A DNA stretch of 39,160 nucleotides, from assembly GCA_963204785.1 (NCBI GenBank), contig CAUJHG010000068.1:1-39160 (forward strand), in the 5' to 3' direction. The DNA is from Pseudomonadota bacterium (lineage in GTDB: Bacteria; Pseudomonadota; Gammaproteobacteria; Burkholderiales; Burkholderiaceae_E). A program made the translations under genes and the position numbers. The notes beneath the pieces were generated by a model. It had not been told where the DNA came from, made no database searches, and was given only the letters and a program-made list of their open reading frames with translations. Positions 27,638 through 36,875 of this stretch are shown here, in pieces. The stretch's first letter is position 1; the number at the start of each line of letters is the position of its first letter.

Positions 27638-28417
27638 GTGGCCCACGTCGCGCGCAAGCGCTTCGGTCAGCATTTCCTCACCGACCGTTCGGTGATCGAG
27701 GCGATCGTGGCCGCGATCGACCCTCGCCCCGGCGAGCACCTGGTCGAGATCGGCCCCGGCCTGGCGGCGCTGACCGACGCGCTGCTGCGCAGGCTGCCGC
27801 GGATCACCGCGATCGAGATCGACCGCGACCTGGCCGCGAGGCTGCGCCATCGCTACGGCGAGCGTCTGGCGCTGGTCGAGGCCGACGTGCTCGAGGTCGA
27901 CCTGCGGGCGCTGGCTGCCTCCGGAGCGCTGCGGCTGGTGGGCAACCTCCCGTACAACATCTCCAGCCCCCTGCTGGTGCGGCTGCTGGATTTCCGCGAC
28001 TGCGTCGTCGACCAGCACTTCATGCTGCAGAAGGAGGTGGTCGAGCGGATCGTCGCCGGGCACGGGCAGACCGGCTATGGCCGGCTGGGCGTGCTGCTGC
28101 AGGCCTACTACGACGTGGAGTCGCTCCTCGAGGTGCCGCCACAGGCCTTCGATCCGCCGCCGCGCGTGGATTCCGCCGTGGTGCGCATGCTGCCCAGGCT
28201 CGCGCCAGCCGCAGTGGAGCCGGCGGTGCTCTCCGAACTGCTGGCAGCGGCCTTCGCGCAGCGACGCAAGATGCTGCGCGGCACGCTGCTGCCGTGGCTG
28301 GCCGTGCGCGGCGTGGACGCGCCGATGCTTCCGCCGACCGCCCGGCCCGAGGAGATTCCCGTCGATGTCTACGTGGAACTCGCGCTGCGGCTGCGCTCGA
28401 TCAGCTCCAGCTTGTAG
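27638..28417 (+). CDS. ksgA: 16S rRNA adenine dimethyltransferase KsgA (RsmA)
   Basis: The 259-residue SAM-dependent enzyme starts at GTG 27638 ([16 protein letters not shown]). It has the SAM-binding motif [16 protein letters not shown], an acidic EIDRD and the adenine-binding [15 protein letters not shown]. The C-terminal helical domain has [13 protein letters not shown] and [10 protein letters not shown]. KsgA dimethylates two adjacent adenines in the 3' hairpin of 16S rRNA late in 30S assembly. It follows surA by 32 bases. Its last 49 bases overlap the convergent gloA, so the C-terminal SISSSL and the gloA tail are encoded on opposite strands of the same DNA. Confidence 0.96.
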   Translation: MAHVARKRFGQHFLTDRSVIEAIVAAIDPRPGEHLVEIGPGLAALTDALLRRLPRITAIEIDRDLAARLRHRYGERLALVEADVLEVDLRALAASGALRLVGNLPYNISSPLLVRLLDFRDCVVDQHFMLQKEVVERIVAGHGQTGYGRLGVLLQAYYDVESLLEVPPQAFDPPPRVDSAVVRMLPRLAPAAVEPAVLSELLAAAFAQRRKMLRGTLLPWLAVRGVDAPMLPPTARPEEIPVDVYVELALRLRSISSSL

Positions 28418-28770
28418 CCGTCCGGATCCTCCACGAAGGCGATCACGGTGTGCCCGCCCTTCACCGGGCCGGCCTCGCGGCTGACGGTGCCGCCGGCTGC
28501 GCGGATGCGCTCGCAGGCGGCATGGGCATCGTCGACCTCGATCGCGATGTGGCCGAAGGCGGTGCCCATCTCGTAGGCATCGACCCCGTGGTTCCAGGTG
28601 AGCTCGAGCACCGCGCCCTGCGTCTCGTCGCCATAGCCGACGAAGGCGAGGGAGTACTTCTGCTCAGGACGCTCCGTCGTGCGCAGCAGCGTCATTCCCA
28701 TCACGCGGGTGTAGAAATCGATCGACCGTTGCAGGTCGCCGACGCGCAGCATCGTGTGCAGGATCCTCAT
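28369..28770 (-). CDS. gloA: Lactoylglutathione lyase (glyoxalase I)
   Basis: The 133-residue metalloenzyme begins [30 protein letters not shown], with metal-ligand His in LHTMLRV. It continues with VLELTWNHG (Glu ligand), [10 protein letters not shown] (His ligand) and [12 protein letters not shown] (Glu ligand). That is the complete set for nickel-type glyoxalase I. It converts the hemithioacetal of methylglyoxal and glutathione to S-lactoylglutathione. It follows the YgjP-like gene by 4 bases and converges on ksgA with a 49-base overlap. Confidence 0.95.
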   Translation of the reverse strand: MRILHTMLRVGDLQRSIDFYTRVMGMTLLRTTERPEQKYSLAFVGYGDETQGAVLELTWNHGVDAYEMGTAFGHIAIEVDDAHAACERIRAAGGTVSREAGPVKGGHTVIAFVEDPDGYKLELIERSRSASST

Positions 28771-28774
28771 CGTT

Positions 28775-29590
28775 TCACTCCTGGCTCATGGCGAGACCGC
28801 CCGGATGGGCGCGCAGCCGGCGGCGGGCGTGCTGGTAATCCGGGTAGAGCCGCGCCACCTCGCTCCAGAAGCGCGGACCGTGGTTCATCTCGCGCAGGTG
28901 CGCGAGTTCGTGGCAGATGACGTAGTCGACGACGTCGGGCGGCAGGTGCACCAGGCGCCAGTTCAGGCGGATGGAGCCGTCGGCGCTGCAGCTGCCCCAG
29001 CGCGTGCGGGCCGAGGACAGCGCCCAGCGTCGCGGAACGATGCCGTGGGTGGCGCCATAGTGCCCGAGCCGCTCGGCGAACAGGGTGCGCGCCTGCGCCT
29101 TCAGCCAGCCCTGCGCGCTCTCGCGCACCTGTGCGGACGTCACGTTGCCGGCCAGCGCGATCCACAGCTCGGCGCCGTCGCGCCGCGGTGCAGCGCGACG
29201 GCCGTGCTCGATCCGGATCAGCAGCGATTCGCCGAGGTAGGGCAGGGTGCCGCCATGCTCCCAGCGCACCGCGAGGCGCGCGTTGCGCTGCGCGCGTTCG
29301 CGCCACTCCTGCATCTTGCGCAGCACCCAGTCGGCGCGCGCGGCCAGCGCGGCGTCGATCTGCGCCTGCCCCACGCCGCGCGGCGCGGTGACCGTGAGCC
29401 CGCGTTCGTCGATTGCGAAGCCGATGGTGCGGCGCGCCGAGCGGCGCAGCTCGTACTCGACGAAGCTGCCTGCCAGTCGGATCACCCGATGGCCGGCGCG
29501 CAGCACCGGCGGCGCTGGCGGCGCACCTGCCAGCGGCAGGGTGAGCTGGCGCGCGGCATCGGCGAGGCGATCGAGCAGGCGCCCCTTCAC
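28775..29590 (-). CDS. YgjP/SprT-like zinc metallohydrolase (M48-type fold)
   Basis: The 271-residue protein carries [19 protein letters not shown], an HExxH zinc motif followed by a third His. The preceding [34 protein letters not shown] block is diagnostic of the DUF45/YgjP family. The N-terminal half has the usual [21 protein letters not shown] strand pattern. Family members are annotated variously as metalloprotease or nucleotide hydrolase, and the substrate here is unknown. GTG 29590 overlaps the plsC stop as GTGA. The frame continues further upstream but only shadows plsC. Confidence 0.87.
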   Translation of the reverse strand: MKGRLLDRLADAARQLTLPLAGAPPAPPVLRAGHRVIRLAGSFVEYELRRSARRTIGFAIDERGLTVTAPRGVGQAQIDAALAARADWVLRKMQEWRERAQRNARLAVRWEHGGTLPYLGESLLIRIEHGRRAAPRRDGAELWIALAGNVTSAQVRESAQGWLKAQARTLFAERLGHYGATHGIVPRRWALSSARTRWGSCSADGSIRLNWRLVHLPPDVVDYVICHELAHLREMNHGPRFWSEVARLYPDYQHARRRLRAHPGGLAMSQE

Positions 29591-30453
29591 GCGACCCCGC
29601 TCCCGTGGTCTGCGGTCTTCACGGCTGCGCAGCGCGGCCGCTCGTGTGCGTAGGCGTGCGGGCTCATGCGGCGCATCTCGGCTTCGATCCAGTGCTCGAC
29701 CTCCCGGCTGAGCTGCTCCGCAGTCTTGCCCTCGGGCGAGATCGGTGGGCCGATCGACACCGTGATCAGCCCCGGATGCTTCAGGAAGGCCTTGCGCGGC
29801 CAGCACTCGCCGGAGTTCACCGCGATCGGGATCACCAGCGCGCCGGTGCGCACCGCGAAGCGGGGTCCGCCGCTCTTGTAGCGGCCGCGAGCCCCGACTC
29901 CGGTGCGGGTGCCCTCGGGGAACATGATCAGCCAGCGGCCCTCGGCGAGCCTGGCCCGGCCCTGCTGCACCACCTGCTCGAAGGCGTCGGCACCGCGCCC
30001 GCGATCGATGTGGATCATCTCGAGCAGCCAGATGCCCCAGCCGAAGAAGGGAATGTAGAGCAGCTCGCGCTTGAACACGTAGCACAGCTCGCGCGGCATG
30101 AAGGTCGGGTAGAAGAGGGTCTCCCAGGTCGACTGGTGCTTGGAGAGGATGATCGCGGGTGCGTCGGGCAGGTTGTGCGCGCCCTGCACCTGGTGGCGGA
30201 TGCCGAGGATGACTCGCGCGCCCCAGATCACCATGCGCGGCCACTGGATGGTGAAGCGGTAGCGCAGGCTCAGCGGCAGCGGCGCGCACAGCAGACAGCC
30301 GATCGCCATCGGCACCACGGTGACGAACTGGAACACGAGGAAGATGACGGCGCGCAGCGTGAGGAGCGGGGCGAAGCGTACGGCTGGCCTGGCTGCCCGC
30401 TCCATGCCTTTGCCCCGGGCCGGCGCACGCCGCCCGCGCCGCCGGCGCGTCAT
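29587..30453 (-). CDS. plsC: 1-acyl-sn-glycerol-3-phosphate acyltransferase (PlsC)
   Basis: The 288-residue membrane enzyme has a hydrophobic N-terminal helix (LLTLRAVIFLVFQFVTVVPMAIGCLLC). The acyltransferase motifs are KHQSTWETLF (the HxxxxD block with Glu in place of Asp) and FPEGTRTGVG. It acylates lysophosphatidic acid to phosphatidic acid. Glu at this position is frequent in betaproteobacterial homologues, so activity is expected. The start ATG 30453 overlaps the gmhB stop as ATGA. Earlier frame sequence is Arg/Gly-rich shadow. The tail past RRMSPHAYAHERPR is not conserved. Confidence 0.93.
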   Translation of the reverse strand: MTRRRRGRRAPARGKGMERAARPAVRFAPLLTLRAVIFLVFQFVTVVPMAIGCLLCAPLPLSLRYRFTIQWPRMVIWGARVILGIRHQVQGAHNLPDAPAIILSKHQSTWETLFYPTFMPRELCYVFKRELLYIPFFGWGIWLLEMIHIDRGRGADAFEQVVQQGRARLAEGRWLIMFPEGTRTGVGARGRYKSGGPRFAVRTGALVIPIAVNSGECWPRKAFLKHPGLITVSIGPPISPEGKTAEQLSREVEHWIEAEMRRMSPHAYAHERPRCAAVKTADHGSGVA

Positions 30454-30983
30454 GGCGCCAGCTCGGCGGCCACCGCCGCGAGGTCGACCCGCACCAGCGT
30501 GTCCGCCGGCAGTCCACCCTTGCGCATCGTCTCGGCGCCCTTGCCGGTCAGCACCAGCACCGGACGGCACCCGAGCGCGGCCGCGGCCTCGAGGTCGCGC
30601 AGCGCATCGCCGACCACGATCACCTTGCGCGCCTCGGCGTCGAAGCGGCGCAGGATCTCCTCGATCATTCCGGGCCTGGGCTTGCGGCACCTGCAGTCGT
30701 CCTCGGGGCCGTGCGGGCAGAAGAAGACCGCGTCGATGCGTCCGCCGGCCGCTGCCGCCTCCTGGTGCATCTTCATGTGGATCGCCCCCAGCGTGGCGAG
30801 ATCGAACAGTCCGCGCGCCACGCCGGACTGGTTCGTTGCGACCACGACGCGGTAGCCGGCCTTCGTGAGCCGCGCGATCGCCTCGAGGCTGCCCGTCAGC
30901 GCACGCCACTCCTCGGGCGACTTGATGTAGGCGTCGCTGTCGTGGTTGATGACCCCGTCGCGGTCGAGGATGATCAGCTTCAC
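30450..30983 (-). CDS. gmhB: D-glycero-beta-D-manno-heptose-1,7-bisphosphate 7-phosphatase
   Basis: The 177-residue HAD phosphatase has LDRDGVIN (nucleophile and acid Asp), VATNQSGVARG and the zinc loop CPHGPEDDCRCRKP. VGDALRDLEAA supplies the final Asp. It removes the 7-phosphate during ADP-heptose synthesis for the LPS core. The start is GTG 30983, overlapping the glyS stop as GTGA. It is sandwiched between glyS and plsC, an order common in Burkholderiales. Confidence 0.95.
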   Translation of the reverse strand: MKLIILDRDGVINHDSDAYIKSPEEWRALTGSLEAIARLTKAGYRVVVATNQSGVARGLFDLATLGAIHMKMHQEAAAAGGRIDAVFFCPHGPEDDCRCRKPRPGMIEEILRRFDAEARKVIVVGDALRDLEAAAALGCRPVLVLTGKGAETMRKGGLPADTLVRVDLAAVAAELAP

Positions 30984-33076
30984 GCGGTCGAGAGTCTGGA
31001 GATGTCGGCGACCCGGTTCATCAGGTGGTGAAGCCGGGCCAGCAGTGCGAGCCGGTTGTCGCGCACCTCGGCGTCGTCGGCCATGACCATCACCGCATCG
31101 AAGAAGGCATCGACGCTGCTGCGGGCACGCGCGGTCACGGTGAGCGCGCCGGTGTAGTCGCGCGCGGCGATGCGCGCATCGACCACCGGCGCCAGCGCCT
31201 CGACCTCCTCGTGCAGCGCGCGTTCGGCAGCCTCGGTGAGCAGCTGCGGGCGGACTTCGCCGGCCACGCCGACTCCTGCCTTGCGCAGGATGTTGCCGAT
31301 GCGCTTGTTGGCCGCCGACAGCGCGCCCGCCTCGGCAAGCGCGGAGAAGGCGCGCACGGCGTCCAGGCGCGCGGGCACCTCGGCGAGCTGCGCAGGGCGC
31401 TGCTCGACGACCGCGGCGACCTCCTGCGTGGAGTAGCCGCGCTCGCGCAGGTAGCCGGTCAGCCGCTCGTAGACGAAGGTCTCGAGATCGGTCTTCGCGT
31501 TGCCCACCCGGTCGCCGAAGGCGCTGAAGGCGATGTCGACCAGGCGCGGCAGCGGCAGCGCGAGCTGCTTCTCCACGAGCAGGCGGATCACGCCGAGCGC
31601 GTGGCGGCGCAGCGCGAAGGGGTCGCGATCGCCGGTGGGCTGCTGGCCGATTCCGAACAGCCCCGCGAGGGTCTCGAGCTTGTCGGCCAGCGCGAGCACC
31701 ACGCCAGCCTCGCCCGTTGGGAGGTCGTCGCCCGCGAAGCGCGGGCGGTAGTGTTCGAGGATCGCGTCGGCCACCTCGCCGGGCTCGCCGTCGTGGCGCG
31801 CGTAGTACGCGCCCATCACGCCCTGGAGTTCGGGGAACTCACCGACCATTCCGGTGAGCAGGTCGGTCTTGGCGAGCAGCGCGGCCCGGTCGACGTGGGC
31901 GTCGTCGGCGCCCAGCGCCTGGGCAATCGCACGGCCGATCGCGCGGACACGCTCGACGCGCTCGGCCTGGGTGCCCAGCCTCGCGTGGTACACCACGCTC
32001 GCCAGGCGGGGCACCCGCTCGGCAAGCGAGGTCCGCTTGTCCTGCTCGAAGAAGAAGCGGGCGTCGGCCAGGCGCGGGCGCACCACGCGCTGGTTGCCAT
32101 CGACGATGAAGCGCGGGTCGTCGACCTCCATGTTGGAGACGATCAGGAAGCTCGGCAGCAGCCGTCCCTTCGCGTCGAACAGCGGGAAGTACTTCTGGTT
32201 GGTGCGCATCGTGAGGATCAGGCACTCCTGCGGCACCTGCAGGAACTCCTGCTCGAACTCGCCCACGTAGACCGCGGGCCATTCGACCAGTGCGCAGACC
32301 TCGTCGAGCAGCGACGCGACCGCGGCCTCGTCGCCCAGCGATGCGTCCAGCGCTGCCGCACGCTGGCGCAGCAGGGCCTCGATGCGCGCACGCCGGGTGC
32401 GGAAGTCGGGCATGACCCGGCCTTCGCGCTCGAGGAGATGGACGTAGGCGCTGGCATCGGGGACGGTGATCTCGGCCGGTCCCTGGAAGCGATGCCCGGC
32501 GGTCACGCGCCCCGAGCGCAGCCCGAGCGCCGAGGCCGGCAGCACCTCGGCACCGTGCAGCACCAGCAGCCGATGGGCAGGGCGCACGAAGCTCACGCTG
32601 GTGCGCCCGTCGGCGAGCTGGTACTCCATGAGCTTCGGGATCGGCAGCTTCGCGAGCGCGTGGGCGATCACAGCGTCGATCGCCCCCGCCAGGCTCTCGC
32701 CTGGCAGGGTGCTGTGCAACCAGAAACACTCCTGTTTTCCGTCGCAGGCGCGGGTGAGCTGCTCCGGAGTCGCGCCCTGCTTCTGGGCCCACTTCAGCAG
32801 CGCCTGCGTGGGACGGCCCTCGGCATCCAGGCCCACCTTCACCGACGGACCCTTGAGCTCGACGCTGCGCGGCGGCGCCTGCGCGATCACCGCGTCGACG
32901 CGCACCGCGAGCCGGCGGGGGGTGCAGAAGGTGCGCCAGGTCGCGTCTGCCGTGACCAGCCCGCGCGAGCGCAGGCCGTCGAGGATCGAGGAAGCGAAGG
33001 ATTCGCCCAGGGATTCGAGCGCCTTGGGCGGGAGCTCCTCGGTGAGCAGCTCGAGCAGCAGCGGTCTTGCACTCAT
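30980..33076 (-). CDS. glyS: Glycyl-tRNA synthetase beta subunit
   Basis: The 698-residue subunit starts [20 protein letters not shown], the standard opening, at ATG 33076. It shows [11 protein letters not shown], the HD-like mid-domain features ([36 protein letters not shown]) and the C-terminal anticodon-binding domain ending DISRLSTA. It pairs with GlyQ as an alpha2beta2 enzyme charging tRNA-Gly. ATGA overlap with glyQ ensures matched synthesis. Length is normal. Confidence 0.97.
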   Translation of the reverse strand: MSARPLLLELLTEELPPKALESLGESFASSILDGLRSRGLVTADATWRTFCTPRRLAVRVDAVIAQAPPRSVELKGPSVKVGLDAEGRPTQALLKWAQKQGATPEQLTRACDGKQECFWLHSTLPGESLAGAIDAVIAHALAKLPIPKLMEYQLADGRTSVSFVRPAHRLLVLHGAEVLPASALGLRSGRVTAGHRFQGPAEITVPDASAYVHLLEREGRVMPDFRTRRARIEALLRQRAAALDASLGDEAAVASLLDEVCALVEWPAVYVGEFEQEFLQVPQECLILTMRTNQKYFPLFDAKGRLLPSFLIVSNMEVDDPRFIVDGNQRVVRPRLADARFFFEQDKRTSLAERVPRLASVVYHARLGTQAERVERVRAIGRAIAQALGADDAHVDRAALLAKTDLLTGMVGEFPELQGVMGAYYARHDGEPGEVADAILEHYRPRFAGDDLPTGEAGVVLALADKLETLAGLFGIGQQPTGDRDPFALRRHALGVIRLLVEKQLALPLPRLVDIAFSAFGDRVGNAKTDLETFVYERLTGYLRERGYSTQEVAAVVEQRPAQLAEVPARLDAVRAFSALAEAGALSAANKRIGNILRKAGVGVAGEVRPQLLTEAAERALHEEVEALAPVVDARIAARDYTGALTVTARARSSVDAFFDAVMVMADDAEVRDNRLALLARLHHLMNRVADISRLSTA

Positions 33077-33981
33077 CGCGAGGCCTCCTTCGCCGGTATG
33101 GCGCCCGCCGTGGCGGCGAGCATCGGGAAGCCGAGGCGCTCGCGCGCGTCGTGGTAGGCGTGCGCGACCTGCCGCGCGAGGTTGCGCACCCGTCCGATGT
33201 AGGCGGCGCGCTCGGTCACCGAGATCGCCCCGCGGGCATCGAGCAGGTTGAAGGTGTGCGAACACTTCATGACCATCTCGTAGGCGGGCAGTGCGAGCTG
33301 GTTCTCGATCAGTCGCTTCGCCTCGGCCTCGTACTCGTCGAAGTGGCGGAACAGCATCGCGGCGTTGGAGTGCTCGAAGTTGTAGGTGGACTGCTCGACC
33401 TCGTTCTGATGGAAGACGTCGCGGTAGGTGACGCCGTCGGTCCAGACAAGGTCGTAGACGCTCTCGACACGCTGCAGGTACATCGCGAGGCGCTCGAGAC
33501 CATAGGTGATCTCGCCGGTGATCGGCTGGCACTTCAGCGAACCGACCTCCTGGAAATAGGTGAACTGCGTGACTTCCATGCCGTTGAGCCAGACCTCCCA
33601 GCCCAGCCCCCAGGCGCCGAGGGTCGGCGACTCCCAGTCGTCCTCGACGAAGCGCACGTCGTTGGCCTGGAGATCGACGCCGATCGCCTTCAGCGAACCG
33701 AGGTAGAGATCGAGGATGTCGGGTGGCGAGGGCTTGAGCACCACCTGGTACTGGTAGTAGTGCTGCAGCCGGTTCGGGTTCTCCCCGTAGCGACCGTCCT
33801 TGGGCCGCCGCGAGGGCTGCACGTAGGCAGCGCGCCAGGGCTCGGGACCGATCGCACGCAGGAAAGTGGCGGTGTGGAAGGTGCCGGCCCCCACTTCCAT
33901 GTCGTAGGGCTGCAGCAATGCGCAGCCCTGGCGGTCCCAGTAGTCCTGCAGGCGGAGAATGACTTGCTGAAAGCTGAGCAT
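33073..33981 (-). CDS. glyQ: Glycyl-tRNA synthetase alpha subunit
   Basis: The 302-residue catalytic subunit starts [36 protein letters not shown]. It includes [29 protein letters not shown] and [20 protein letters not shown], both highly conserved. I use ATG 33981 instead of TTG 34017, because homologues begin at MLxFQQ. The ribosome-binding site (AGGA) is weak and distant. A -10-like TAGAAT overlaps the end of lnt just upstream and may give glyQS its own promoter. Confidence 0.97.
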   Translation of the reverse strand: MLSFQQVILRLQDYWDRQGCALLQPYDMEVGAGTFHTATFLRAIGPEPWRAAYVQPSRRPKDGRYGENPNRLQHYYQYQVVLKPSPPDILDLYLGSLKAIGVDLQANDVRFVEDDWESPTLGAWGLGWEVWLNGMEVTQFTYFQEVGSLKCQPITGEITYGLERLAMYLQRVESVYDLVWTDGVTYRDVFHQNEVEQSTYNFEHSNAAMLFRHFDEYEAEAKRLIENQLALPAYEMVMKCSHTFNLLDARGAISVTERAAYIGRVRNLARQVAHAYHDARERLGFPMLAATAGAIPAKEASR

Positions 33982-34016
33982 CGGGGGCGAGTCCTGCCGT
34001 TGGACGCAAACCCGCA

Positions 34017-34022
34017 ATTCTA
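34017..34022 (-). promoter_or_regulatory. -10-like TAGAAT overlapping the lnt stop, upstream of glyQ
   Basis: On the minus strand CGCTAGAATTGC includes the TAG stop of lnt. The extended match CGCTAGAATT equals that of the tRNA-Lys promoter. The -35 at 17-bp spacing (ACGGAG) is poor, so this is a candidate only. Confidence 0.4.
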
Positions 34023-35594
34023 GCGGTTCCGTCCGCCGCCTCCGTGGGCGGACAGCCGCGCCAGCGCCAGCAGCGCAAGCAGCAGTGCCGTGGGCAGCAG
34101 GTTGCCGAAGCGCACGTAGGCGGTGAGACCGGAGGTGCCCTGCACGCTCAGGTCGAGCACGTCACGGCGGTAGTGGGGCAGGCGCGCCAGCACCCGGCCG
34201 CGGTGGTCGATCGCAGCGGTGACCCCGGTGTTCGTGGCGCGCAGCATCGGGCGGCCGGTCTCGAGCGTGCGCATTCGTGCGATCTCCAGGTGCTGGGGCA
34301 GCGCGCGCGAGTCGCCGAACCAGGCGATGTTGCTCACGTTGACCAGGACGCTGGCGCCGCCGTCGCGGATCGCGCCGACCAGTTCCTCGCCGAACAGGTC
34401 CTCGTAGCAGACGTTGAATGCGAAGCGCTGGCCGGCGATCGGAAAAGGCGGCTGGACTGGCGCGCCACGTCCGAACTCCCCGAGCGGGATGTGCATCAGG
34501 CGCACGAACCAGGCAAAGCCCGTCGGGATGAATTCGCCGAAGGGCACCAGGTGCCGCTTGTCGTAGCGCGCGCGTGGCGCGCCGTCGACGATCAGCGCGA
34601 CGCTGTTCGTGTAGTGCGTTCCCCTGCCGGCCTCGCGCAGCGGCATTCCGATCGCCACTGCGGCGCCGGTGGCGCGGCCGTGGGCCGCGATGCGCTGCGC
34701 GAACTCGGCGGGCGTCGCGTCCCAGGGCAGGGTCCACGCGGTTTCGGGAAGCACCACCAGGCTGGCGTCGGAACTCTCGATGAGCTCGGTGTAGTCGGCC
34801 ATCGCGCGCAGTGCTGCCTGGGGCTCGAACTTCAGCTGCTGCGGCACGTTGCCCTGCGCCAGGCGCACGCGCACCGGGTCGCCTGCGGCGACCGTCGGCT
34901 CCTGCGTGGCGAGCAGCGCACCGATCAGGGTCAGCGCGAGGGCAAGCGCGAGCGCCTGCGCGACGGCGCGGATGGCTCCGCCGGACCAGGCTGTGCGCAG
35001 TCCGAAGGCGAGCAGCGCGGCGGTCATCGCCGCCAGTGCGCCGACGCCGTAGACGCCGACCCAGGGCGCGAATCCCGCGAGCGGCCCGTCCACGTGCGCG
35101 TAGCCGATCGACAGCCAGGGAAAACCCGTGAAGAGCCAGCCGCGCAGCATCTCGGCCGCGCCCCACGCAGCGGCGAGCGCCGCGGCCGCAGCGACCGGAT
35201 GCGTCGATGGACGCGGCCCCGCCACCGCGAGCCAGCGTCGTGCGGCGACGGCCGCTCCCAAAGGGAACAGGGACAGGTACAGCGCGAAGAGCGCGACTGC
35301 TGCGCCCGCCAGCAGCGAGGGCATTCCGCCGTAGACGTGCATGCTCGTGTGCAGCCAGCCCACGCCCGTGACGAACCAGGCGAACCCGAAGGCGAGCACC
35401 GGGGCTGCGGCCTGGCGCCAGCCGCCACGCTCGTCCATCCGCAGCATCGCGAACAGGCCGGCAAGCGTGAGCACCTGCAGCCACCAGGCCTGCAGCGGAG
35501 GCGAGAACGCGGCTGCGTGCGCCGCCCCCAGTGCCGCTGCGACCAGGGGCCGGCGCAGCCGTCCGGCCTCGTGGCGCGGGCGGCCGGGTTTCAT
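34020..35594 (-). CDS. lnt: Apolipoprotein N-acyltransferase
   Basis: The 524-residue protein has an N-terminal membrane domain (about residues 15-230, including [21 protein letters not shown]) and a periplasmic nitrilase-like catalytic domain. The triad is visible: Glu in [11 protein letters not shown], Lys in [15 protein letters not shown] and Cys in [11 protein letters not shown]. It transfers the third acyl chain to lipoproteins such as Pal. The ATG at 35594 overlaps the corC stop as ATGA. A last membrane helix ([16 protein letters not shown]) precedes the basic C-terminus. Confidence 0.97.
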   Translation of the reverse strand: MKPGRPRHEAGRLRRPLVAAALGAAHAAAFSPPLQAWWLQVLTLAGLFAMLRMDERGGWRQAAAPVLAFGFAWFVTGVGWLHTSMHVYGGMPSLLAGAAVALFALYLSLFPLGAAVAARRWLAVAGPRPSTHPVAAAAALAAAWGAAEMLRGWLFTGFPWLSIGYAHVDGPLAGFAPWVGVYGVGALAAMTAALLAFGLRTAWSGGAIRAVAQALALALALTLIGALLATQEPTVAAGDPVRVRLAQGNVPQQLKFEPQAALRAMADYTELIESSDASLVVLPETAWTLPWDATPAEFAQRIAAHGRATGAAVAIGMPLREAGRGTHYTNSVALIVDGAPRARYDKRHLVPFGEFIPTGFAWFVRLMHIPLGEFGRGAPVQPPFPIAGQRFAFNVCYEDLFGEELVGAIRDGGASVLVNVSNIAWFGDSRALPQHLEIARMRTLETGRPMLRATNTGVTAAIDHRGRVLARLPHYRRDVLDLSVQGTSGLTAYVRFGNLLPTALLLALLALARLSAHGGGGRNR

Positions 35595-36244
35595 GCAGGT
35601 GCGCGGGGTTCCCGCCGGTGGCCCTCGTCAGGGCACTGTCGCAGGCGTGCTTCCCTGCCGTTCTCCCTTTCGATGCCGGACTCGTCCTCGAGGTCGCCGA
35701 CGATCTGCCCGAGCAGGTCCTCGGTCGTGACCAGGCCGGCGACCCCGCCGTACTCGTCGACGACGATCGCGATCCGGTTGCGCTCGACCCGGAAGTCGCG
35801 CAGCAGCACGTTCAGGCGCTTCGATTCGGGGATGAACACTGCGGGGCGGATCAGCGCACGCAGTTCCGGGGGGTCGGGAGCGAAGAGCCGCAGGAGGTCC
35901 TTCGCGTGGAGGATGCCGATGACGTTGTCGCGCGCGCTCTCGATCACCGGGAAGTACGAGCGGGCGGTGGCGATCACGCGGGGCAGGAACTCGGAGCAGG
36001 GCTGGCCGACGTCGATCACGTCCATCTTGCCCAGCGGCACCATGATGTCGCGCGCGGCGAGTTCGGACACCTGGAGCACGCCCTCGATCATCGCCAGGGC
36101 GTCCGCGTCGAGGAGGTCGCGGTCGTGCGCCTCGCGCAGGAGGCCCAGCAGTTGTTCGCGGTCTTCGGGGGCGCGCAGCAGCAGCGCCGACAGGCGTTCG
36201 AGCAGGGAGCGTCTGGGCTCGCTGCTCGACGGAGGCTCGGACAT
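35591..36244 (-). CDS. corC: CorC/HlyC-type CBS-domain protein lacking the C-terminal domain
   Basis: The 217-residue protein starts MSEPPSSSEPRRSLLERLSALL and has both CBS domains. CBS1 spans about 65-125 (RDIMVPLGKMDVIDV...NVIGILHAKDLLRLF). CBS2 spans about 130-190 (RPAVFIPESKRLNVLLRDFRVERNRIAIVVDEYGGVAGLVTTEDLLGQIVGDLEDE). The family normally continues about 80 residues with a transporter-associated (CorC_HlyC) domain. Here it ends in a charged tail ([23 protein letters not shown]) and the stop overlaps lnt as ATGA. CorC is linked to Mg/Co efflux or CorA function and to CBS-based adenylate sensing. The truncation may alter its role. It sits in the conserved ybeZ-ybeY-ybeX-lnt block. Confidence 0.88.
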   Translation of the reverse strand: MSEPPSSSEPRRSLLERLSALLLRAPEDREQLLGLLREAHDRDLLDADALAMIEGVLQVSELAARDIMVPLGKMDVIDVGQPCSEFLPRVIATARSYFPVIESARDNVIGILHAKDLLRLFAPDPPELRALIRPAVFIPESKRLNVLLRDFRVERNRIAIVVDEYGGVAGLVTTEDLLGQIVGDLEDESGIERENGREARLRQCPDEGHRREPRAPA

Positions 36245-36377
36245 CGATCTCTGGAGTGAGTTCCGGTCGAACGAGCATAACCGAACTCGAGTGCGCGGCC
36301 AAACCCCGCTCGGCGGGGCGTATCGGCCCTCCGGGGCGTCCCTGGGCAGCGTGCGTGCCCGGTGGCGTGGGCCAGGC

Positions 36378-36875
36378 TCAGCGCTCGGTGTAGGGGTCGG
36401 CGATCCGGAAGCGCCTGAGGATGGCAGTCTCGAGCGCCTCCATTGCCTCGGCCTCGACCTCGTCCTCGTGATCGAATCCCTGCGCGTGCAGCACCCCATG
36501 GACGACCAGGTGCGCGAGATGCTGGTCGAAGGGCTTGCCCTGGGCGCGTGCTTCGCTGCGCACCACCGGCAGGCAGATCACGATGTCCGCTTCGGCCGGC
36601 GTGGGCGCCTCGCGTCCGCCCTTGCGCCGGGCAGGCGCGCCGGGCTGCGACGGCGGGTCGTACACGAAGGTGAGCACGTTCGTTGCGTAGTCGCGCCCCC
36701 TGTGCTCCCGGTTCAGGGTGCGCGCCTCACGGGTGCCGACGAAGCGAAGGGTGATCCGGGCGTCGCGCTGCAGCGCGGCCAGCACCCAGCGGCGCAACCG
36801 TGGGCGGGTGACCGGGCAGGCGGCAGCACCGCTGCCGAGCTGGACCGCGAGCGACAGTTCAGGCCCTGGCCGCAT
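36378..36875 (-). CDS. ybeY: Endoribonuclease YbeY (rRNA maturation factor)
   Basis: The 165-residue metalloenzyme has the invariant zinc motif HLVVHGVLHAQGFDH (H3xH5xH) followed by EAMEALE. The opening is ELSLAVQLGSG and LNREHRGRDYATNVLTF precedes the zinc site. YbeY acts in 16S rRNA 3'-end maturation and ribosome quality control. An insertion DPPSQPGAPARRKGGREAPTP before the ADIVIC strand is longer than in E. coli. The ATG 36875 overlaps the end of phoH by 17 bases, so the two are co-translated. The 133 bases between ybeY and corC show no gene. Confidence 0.95.
   Translation of the reverse strand: MRPGPELSLAVQLGSGAAACPVTRPRLRRWVLAALQRDARITLRFVGTREARTLNREHRGRDYATNVLTFVYDPPSQPGAPARRKGGREAPTPAEADIVICLPVVRSEARAQGKPFDQHLAHLVVHGVLHAQGFDHEDEVEAEAMEALETAILRRFRIADPYTER

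Noticed and set aside
36245..36377. Possible small gene or RNA between corC and ybeY
   Set aside because: There is no start with a ribosome-binding site, no hairpin with a T tract, and no conserved motif visible.
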